Assembly (NCBI RefSeq): GCF_030272615.1
Contig: NC_081408.1
Location: forward strand, 340,224,793 to 340,288,792
From: Cryptomeria japonica
Lineage: Eukaryota; Streptophyta; Pinopsida; Cupressales; Cupressaceae
DNA: 64,000 bases
Direction: 5' to 3'
Shown here: positions 57,308 to 64,000 of the stretch, piece after piece
Layout: every line of letters begins with the position of its first letter
Numbering within the stretch: position 1 is the stretch's first letter
Notes under the pieces: generated by a model
What the model was told of the DNA's origin: nothing
The model's database searches: none
The model's input: the letters and a program-made list of their open reading frames with translations, nothing else
Made by a program: the position numbers and the translations under genes

Positions 57308-57350
57308 CCATATATATATATAGATACATATATATATTACATATATTTTA
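57168..57350. repeat. TA-rich microsatellite cluster
   Basis: Repeated (TA)n runs with short interruptions (ATTTATTTAT, CATA, CCA), inside the LTR of G2. A further short run is at 57878-57915. Confidence 0.9.
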
Positions 57351-57621
57351 AATATTTTAAATCTATTTCAAAAGCACAATAACTTTCTAAATATTAATCC
57401 ATATTTCTCCAACCCTAATTAGGGTTCTATTTTCTCATATATATATTATCAAATCTAATTATCATTTTATTTTTAAAATCCAATTGCCCTAGCCCCACCC
57501 GGGCTAGGGTTTAACCCATATTTTTTTTAACAGAGAAATTTGTTTGCTGGGCCGAAACCCTTGGCGGCCATTTTTTTTTAATTGCAGGTTACGGACGTTG
57601 AAGGCGGGGAGAGCCATGGCG

Positions 57622-57822
57622 CCACTGTGTGGGCGCACAGTGGGCGCCGCGGCACCATTGTGTGCCCACACAGTGGGCGCTGCTAGCGGCTCCCCACTGT
57701 GTGGCCACACAGTGGCGGCTGCGGCCGTCCACTATGTGTCCACACAGTGGGAGCCGAAGCGGCTCCACTATGTGTGCACACAGTGGGCGTTGCGCAGCCC
57801 TCACTGTGTGTACACATAGTGG
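57622..57822. repeat. Array of six 22-bp palindromes
   Basis: Six units start at 57622, 57655, 57694, 57729, 57765 and 57801 (spacing 33 to 39, mostly 35-36). Each is 22 bp with a left arm like CCACTGTGTG and right arm like CACACAGTGG; the third unit is perfect. Spacers of 11-17 bp are GC-rich (for example GCGCCGCGGCA, GAGCCGAAGCGGCT). Within otherwise AT-rich LTR. Each unit could form a hairpin in DNA or RNA. Confidence 0.9.
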
Positions 57823-57951
57823 GGTCTGCGTGGACCCAAAACCAATTCCCTTTTTTTTTTTTAATTTTTTTTTTTTAAAATATATTATATATATATATAT
57901 ATATATTTATATAAATTTATAATCATAGTTATAAGGTGAAAATATTCAAAT

Positions 57952-58355
<404 letters not shown>

Positions 58356-60836
58356 AAGCTTTTTAATCAACACTAACTAAAAATACCATTTAGAAAAAAC
58401 ATTTTAAGAGTTACAATATACTTCTCTAGAATAAGAAGATTCATTGATTTTTTTTCCTCTAATAAAATATTTACATAAAACATCTTTTTCCTTTAAAATA
58501 CTTAAGATCTTTCACCATAAATAAACTTCTATTTTGCCACAAGTAAAATATAGATAAAATTTAAATAAAATCTATCCCTTTTTTTTTTCATAATACAAGA
58601 AGCTTTTGCATGCAACTCAAAATAACTTTTCTTTTACTAAAAACCAGAAGTAGAAATAAAACAAGCTTTTCTTTTTTTTTCTTTAACAACCCTAAGATAT
58701 TCTACCAATTTACAGGATGTTTCTTTGAATAGCCACAACAATAGAACTTCAAGTCTATTTTCAATAATTACAACTTGCTTCTCTTTTCTATGAATGAGGC
58801 ATACTTCTATAACAAATTTAAACAAATATCTGCAACTGAATTTAAGTATCTTTAATAATAATCTTTTGTGTCTTTTTCATGGTTCCTATTCTCTTTCTCT
58901 TGACTTTCCTGCATAATAGATAAACACAAATATGACCACGGAGTGGTCACCTCCCAACCTAGGCTAACTGGTAGCCACCCTCGAGCTCGGAGAACCAATT
59001 CCTAGATGGGTAACAAACAGGCAAACACATAGAAAGCAAATGCATACAGATTTTCCAGACACATTCCCAACTTGGCTTTCATAGCACCACACTTTGGTGA
59101 TGAACATTTTCAAAGGGTGGTAGTGGACCAATACCCTGAGGAGAACTACAAGTATGAAATAAACAAGAAGCCACCTCATGGCACAATAATAATATCAAGA
59201 ATCTCAACCCCTTATTCCTTATGCCCCCCAAAGGCATTCTAGCCTTATATCCCTCCTTATGACCCCCATTGCACAAACAGGTCATGCAGCAAGGGTCACA
59301 CAAAGATCCCTTGTGATCGCTCTCAAAGAGAGTCTCTCACTCGAGGGTTGTCACTCCTACCACCCTCAAGATCCTCTTCTCTCCCAAGAGTAAGAGGTCT
59401 TGAGAAAACTCCCAAAACACAACAATTCATAAAGCAAAAATACCAAAAGATTTTCTAACACAAACTTTCAAGAACACAGATTTCTTATACCAACAAACTT
59501 CCAGACATAAACAAGAAGAAGACATAAAAAATAATAATTGAAACAAACCTTAATCTGCCCAAAGGTTATTATGATATTTGATGAAGAGCTGCCCAATCCA
59601 CGAATCTCTTTCCTTCTACCCTTAATCAATTTTTCTATTCCATAACATTATTTTTCTTTTCAAATTTTCTTCTGTCTCCAAAAATGGAGAGTGGGTGATT
59701 ACCCTCCTATTCTCAAAAATCTTGCTTAAGAAGCTCACTTTTAGAGTTCTCACAGGATTCTAAAAATAACCAAAAAGAAGAAAGAAAGCAAAATGCCAAA
59801 AAGACTCTCATTCCAAAAGGAAAAATCTTGATTAGATTTAACTTCTAATTTTCAATTTTCGCTCAACTGAAAAAAGCCAATTTTTAAAGCATTAAAAAGA
59901 TCATTATAAAGTAGAAACTTGCCTAAAATTACCCCTAACCCCTAGGTATACCTTATGGGCTTTAGGAAACCCTATTAAACTACCCCTAGGTGTTCATTTA
60001 ACCCATTTTAAACCCCTCTAAAGTTTATTTTCGGGTCAAACATAAGTTGACCACCCCAAATATTATATTCCCAAAGTATTTATGACAACACATTATTTTA
60101 TTTAAGAAAACTATAATTAAACACTTTCCCACCAAGAGACAAAATAAAACCTTTAAATTTAACTCCACACGTGTCAAGTGACACAAATAAAACACTTATG
60201 CAAAAATAAAACATGGAATTGTCTCTTGTGGTTTTTACACAATAAATTTAAATAACACTTAACACTCATGCAACATATACTGTTACCAATAAAATACAAC
60301 ACAAACGGGGTGTTGTCTCTCCAAATAGACAAACCCTGGCTTACGAACATACATAAGTCTAGGTTTGATTCTCCGTAATTTTCCATGGTCACATGGTAAA
60401 TTTCTTGCGCATCTCAATTTGCACATTAGTACTTCCAAATATCCATATATAATATAATTTAATAATATAACAATACACATCATTACTTGCATACAATTTT
60501 CATCTGCACAGATTGAATACATCTTTTATCAAAAAATTTCACATAAGCAATGTCATCCCAATTCACATAAACTAAACATACATCATAGTTCTATATTCAG
60601 AGTAAAGTCCTGCAAATTTAATAACGACATCTATCATTGCAATATCATCCTATCTAACAATCATGTAGTGTTCTATCTCATAAAGTATGTAAGTAAATCA
60701 TCAAATCATAGCAATGTTATCCAAATCTTGAAATCATATAAGTTCTAAGTCTCAAAATGCATCAAAATAAAGTATCCATAATAGTCTAAATATAAAATCC
60801 ACTGAATGTCAGACTGAGTCGAGGTGAGGCCTCACA

Positions 60837-60960
60837 TCCTCCCCCTCTAGGCATGAACTTCCTCCTGGAGTTCATCAAAGAGGTGAGGGTACTCTGATCT
60901 CATACGTGTTGCGTCCTCCCATGAAGCCTTAACCTCATCATAACAATCCCACCAGACCCT
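60837..60960 (-). other. G2 polypurine tract and pol end
   Basis: Minus-strand polypurine GCCTAGAGGGGGAGGA (60837-60852) lies against the 3' LTR. Upstream of it the minus-strand reading FRVWWDCYDEVKASWEDATRM with RSEYPHLFDEL (about 60870-60962) is the end of the chromodomain-like part of integrase. Confidence 0.75.
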
Positions 60961-60963
60961 AAA

Positions 60964-61397
60964 CTAGTCTAGCTCTCGACCTCGAAGGGCCAATGTCCGA
61001 CATGCCAAAATGCGAATGGGCTCCAAAGCTAGCTGCCCGTCTGACTCCACCTGCAAGGCATCCCAATCTAAAAGGTGAGACTCATCATAGATATATTTTC
61101 TCAAAACTGAAACATGAAACACATCGTGGATGCGTGATAGGCTAGGTGGCAAAGCTAAACGGTAGGCAACTGGGCCTATCCTCTCCAGAATCTCAAAAGG
61201 TCCGACAAAGCGAGGTGCAAGCTTAGAACCCTTTTCGTAACGGATTGGATTCTTATGCGGTTGCACTCTCAAGAAAACTCTATCTCCAACCAAGTAACTA
61301 CGATCTATCCTCTTTGCATCGACATATTTCTTCTGTCTATCCTGAGCCTCTCTGAGACACTGCCTAATCAAATCCACCTACTATTCCATATCCCGAA
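60964..61397 (-). CDS. G2 integrase C-terminal and chromodomain-like region
   Basis: 137-codon minus-strand frame: [59 protein letters not shown] and [20 protein letters not shown] are the classic chromovirus integrase C-terminus (GPF/Y module). It continues with [19 protein letters not shown], then after a TAG (at 60964-60966) FRVWWDCYDEVKASWED, a chromodomain-like ending. The GPF-to-chromodomain order supports the chromovirus branch. Only one stop breaks it. Confidence 0.8.
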
Positions 61398-61950
61398 CTA
61401 ACTCAGGACCAACAAATCTTTATCCTCTATGCGATCCCAACTCACGGGCGTCCTGCAAGGCCTGCCGTATAATGCCTGGTAGGGTGGCATTCCCAAGGAA
61501 GTGTGATGCCCATTGTTATAGGCAAACTCCACTAAGGGAAGATACTCCTCCCACCGGGTCTGATGATCCATGACGTACATACGAAGCATATCCTCTAACA
61601 CCTGATTGACCCTCTCTATCTGACCATCTGTCTCCGGGTGATAGGCTGTACTGAAATTGAGCTTAGTGCCCATAGCTGCCTGTAATGACTTCCAAAAGGT
61701 AGAAGTGAAAAGAGAATCCCTGCCAGAAACAATCTTGTGGGGTACGCCATGTAGTCTAACAATGTCTCGCAAGAACACCTATGCTACTGCTGGAGCTGTG
61801 AATGGAGTACGAACTGGTGAAAAGTGAGCTACTTTGGTCAACTTGTCAACTGTCACCAAGATAGCATCATGGCAATGAGAAGACATAGGGAGACCAATGA
61901 TGAAATCCATGGATATAGTATCCCACTTCCACTCTGGTATAGCATGAGAC
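61398..61950 (-). pseudogene. G2 integrase catalytic core
   Basis: Minus strand: [20 protein letters not shown] (first catalytic Asp, about 61830-61890), a TAG, then MFLRDIVRLHGVPHKIVSG-RDSLFTSTFW where the family has SDR, so the second catalytic Asp seems to be Gly, and YHPETDGQIERVNQVLEDML with the catalytic Glu (about 61605-61650), followed by WEEYLPLVEFAYNNGHH. Otherwise well preserved. Confidence 0.8.
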
Positions 61951-63065
61951 TAAAGCAACCCACCTGGATGGCGATGCTCCGCCTTTACCCTCTGGCACTC
62001 GAGACATCGAGCTACTATCTCAACAATGAGCTGCCGCATTCCCAACCAATGATACAACTGCCTCAAGTCAGCATGCAACTTCTTAACCCTGGGATGCGCT
62101 GCAGAAGGAGCTCTATGAGCTTCCGTGACAATGAACTCTCGCAACCCTCCGGAGGGAGGTACATAAATGCGCCCTCTATGGCGTAACAGTCCATCGGACT
62201 CCAAAGAATAATCCACATATTTCCCTTCTAGAGTAACCTGAGAACGTAATACCTGACAAACCTCTGCATACCATCCATCCTCTGACAAGTGTCGAAGTAT
62301 ACGGTCTCTCAAGTCTGTGCCCATGGATATGGTGTAAACCTCATGACGTCTCCTACTCAAGGCATCTGCAACTACATTTTCCTTTCCTTTGATGTAGTGA
62401 ACGTCAAAATCATATTCGTACAAGAACTCCATCCATCTCCTCTGACGTGCATTAAGGTTCAGCTGCGTGAAGATGTACTGAAGACTCTGATGGTCTGAAT
62501 GCAACTCGAAGTGGTGTCCTAAAAGGAAGTGTCTCCACCTCACAAGTGCATGCACTACTACTGCGAGCTCAAGGTCGTGAGTGGGATAATTAAGTTCATG
62601 AGTCTTAAGTTTCCTAGACTCGAAAGCTATGGCCCTACCACCCTACATAAGAACTGCCCCTAAACCCTCTAGGGAAGCATCTGTACAAACCACGAAGTCA
62701 GCTGAAGGATCTGGTACAACAAGGATGGGAGTGCTAGTAAGTTCCTTCTTGAGTTCCTAAAAGGCCTTCTCGCACTTCTCTGTCCACTCAAATTTCTTCC
62801 CTTTACGCTGAAGAGAAGTAATAGGGTGTGCGACTCTGGAGAATCCCTCGAAAAAATGTCGGTAATACCCTGCTAAGCCCATGAAACTCCTGACCTCTAT
62901 CACACTGGTAGGCGCTGGCCAATCTATAATAGCCCTAATCTTTGATGGGTCAACTGAGATCCCATCACCGGAAATAGCATGTCCAAGGTACTTGACCTCA
63001 GATCAAAAGAAAGCACACTTCGATAGGCTGCCAAACAACTGGTTATCCCACAAACACTGCAATAC
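61951..63065 (-). pseudogene. G2 RNase H and integrase zinc finger
   Basis: Minus-strand frame 61950-62555: WRHFLLGHHFELHSDHQSLQ, NVVADALSRRRHEVYTI (RNase H end), then the HHCC zinc finger EAHRAPSAAHPRVKKLH ... ARCLECQRVKAEHRHPGGLL. Upstream, 62556-63060 holds the RNase H front (VVCTDASLEGLGAVLM, about 62650-62690) and RT thumb blocks ([20 protein letters not shown], about 62880-62940) with two or three TAG stops at Gln-like positions. Confidence 0.8.
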
Positions 63066-63770
63066 CTATTTCAGGTGCTCCTCATGCTCCTTCTCATTCC
63101 GAGAATATATCAGTATATCATCAAGGAACACAATAACAAAATGGTCCAGAAAGGTACGGAACACCCCATTCATGAGGCTCATAAAAACTGCTGGGGCATT
63201 TGTAAGTCCAAAGGGGACTACGGTAAACTCATAGTGACCATATCTAGTGCGAAATGCGGTCTTGTGGATATCACTTTCCACTATTCTCAACTGATGGTAT
63301 CCTGACTTCAGATCTATTTTGGAAAAGACTTTGGCACCCTAAAGCTGGTCAAATAAATCATCAATTCTGGGCAACGGATATCGGTTCTTAATGGTTACTT
63401 TATTTAGCTGCCGATAATCCATACACAATCGGAGAGATCCATCCTTCTTCTTAACGAAGATGACTGGTGCACCCCACGGGGATACGCTAGGATGGATATG
63501 ACCCTTCTCAAGAAGTTCCTCAAGCTGAATTTTAAGTTCATTAAGCTCATTTGTGGTCATTCTATAAGGTGCTCTGGAAACTGGCTCGACTCCTGGTACT
63601 AGGTCTATATGAAAATCAATCTCTCTGCGGGGAGGCATTCCCGGTAACTCTGAAGGAAATACATTTGAATATCCCTTAAGGATAGGATGGTCATCGAGCG
63701 ATGTTTCTTTTTTCCTCTTCTTCCTCTCTGTCACTGATAGTGATAGCAAAAAGCTGACATCCCTTCCGCA
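63066..63770 (-). pseudogene. G2 reverse transcriptase
   Basis: Minus strand: [80 protein letters not shown], then TAG after [44 protein letters not shown] and [18 protein letters not shown] (catalytic LDD intact). The stop in FDQL-GAKVF occurs where Gln is conserved (CAG to TAG). Full set of Ty3/gypsy RT motifs. Confidence 0.9.
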
Positions 63771-64000
63771 TGCTCTACTTAAGCTGCATTGCGGAGATCA
63801 TACGAAGAGACACGGGCCTCTGAATCCCGGTGATAACTATGGGCGAACCATGATCATCCTCACACTCGATCCTTTTCAGGTGGCAATCCATCTTGGCTCT
63901 ATGGGCATAAAGCCAATCCATGCCAAGTACGATTCCGTAAGATCCAAGTGGAGTCACTCTAAGGTCTACTAAAGTGGTGGTCTTGCCAATCTGCAGCTAA
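63771..64000 (-). pseudogene. G2 protease C-terminal part
   Basis: Minus-strand frame with MTPLGSYGIVLGMDWLYAHR and KMDCHLKRIECEDDHG, the end of the Ty3/gypsy protease (consensus ILGMDWL). A stop at 63775 separates it from RT. The active-site Asp region would lie just past the right edge. Confidence 0.8.

Noticed and set aside
57622-57822. CRISPR-like geometry (equal repeats, short spacers)
   Set aside because: Plant retrotransposon context, imperfect palindromic units, spacers of only 11-17 bp and similar to each other; no cas genes.
57544-57922. Overlapping open frames on both strands across the GC-rich palindromes
   Set aside because: They result from the repeat structure (HSG/CVxTQW-like repeats in every frame) and resemble no protein family.

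Overview
The window looks like intergenic DNA from a large, repeat-rich seed-plant genome. I see no host gene, rRNA, tRNA or CRISPR array. Essentially all 64 kb can be assigned to LTR retrotransposons and their remnants, inserted one inside another. AT-rich DNA, very long LTRs and deep nesting suggest a gymnosperm or another giant plant genome. That is inference; the sequence does not name a species.

I use working names. G1 is a decayed Ty3/gypsy element (+ strand) at 1716-3960, 25361-25900 and on to 27353. It is interrupted by C1 (Ty1/copia-like, -, body running off the left edge, LTR 602-1715), by C2 (copia, -, 3961-25360) and followed by X (copia-type, -, from 27354). C2 holds C3 (copia, -, 6771-21229), which holds P (gag-only copia-type, +, 11328-19053). 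X is cut by Y (copia, -, from about 30586). Y is cut twice: by A (non-autonomous gypsy-type, +, 34204-50418), which itself holds B (non-autonomous gypsy-type, +, 40731-48280), and by Z (copia, -, from 52424). Z is cut by G2 (chromovirus-like gypsy, -, from 56826 to the right edge). The stack is up to five elements deep. P, C3, C2, A and B have both LTRs in view with 5-bp target-site duplications: P, A and B perfect, C2 and C3 with one mismatch. For P, C3, C2 and A the interrupted host reading frame resumes in phase across one duplication copy.

Most coding regions are dead: frameshifts, plus in-frame stops that often look like CAG to TAG or CGA to TGA changes. The best preserved frames are the 1072-codon protease/G-patch ORF of A, the 887-codon gag/protease ORF of B, the gag-protease of Y, the reverse transcriptase of Z and the pol of G2.

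The most interesting region is 34204-50418. A and B are two non-autonomous elements with related ends (LTR start, primer-binding site, an internal hairpin with G-run, 3' polypurine tract). Neither encodes reverse transcriptase or integrase. Their protein content is complementary: B has capsid and zinc-knuckle regions with an odd protease site, A has a more normal protease site and a G-patch. Their LTRs carry GC-rich 31-32 bp tandem units whose number differs between the two LTRs of one element, and a leader module of about 140 bp is shared between them. A second unusual structure is an array of six 22-bp palindromes at 57622-57822 inside the LTR of G2.
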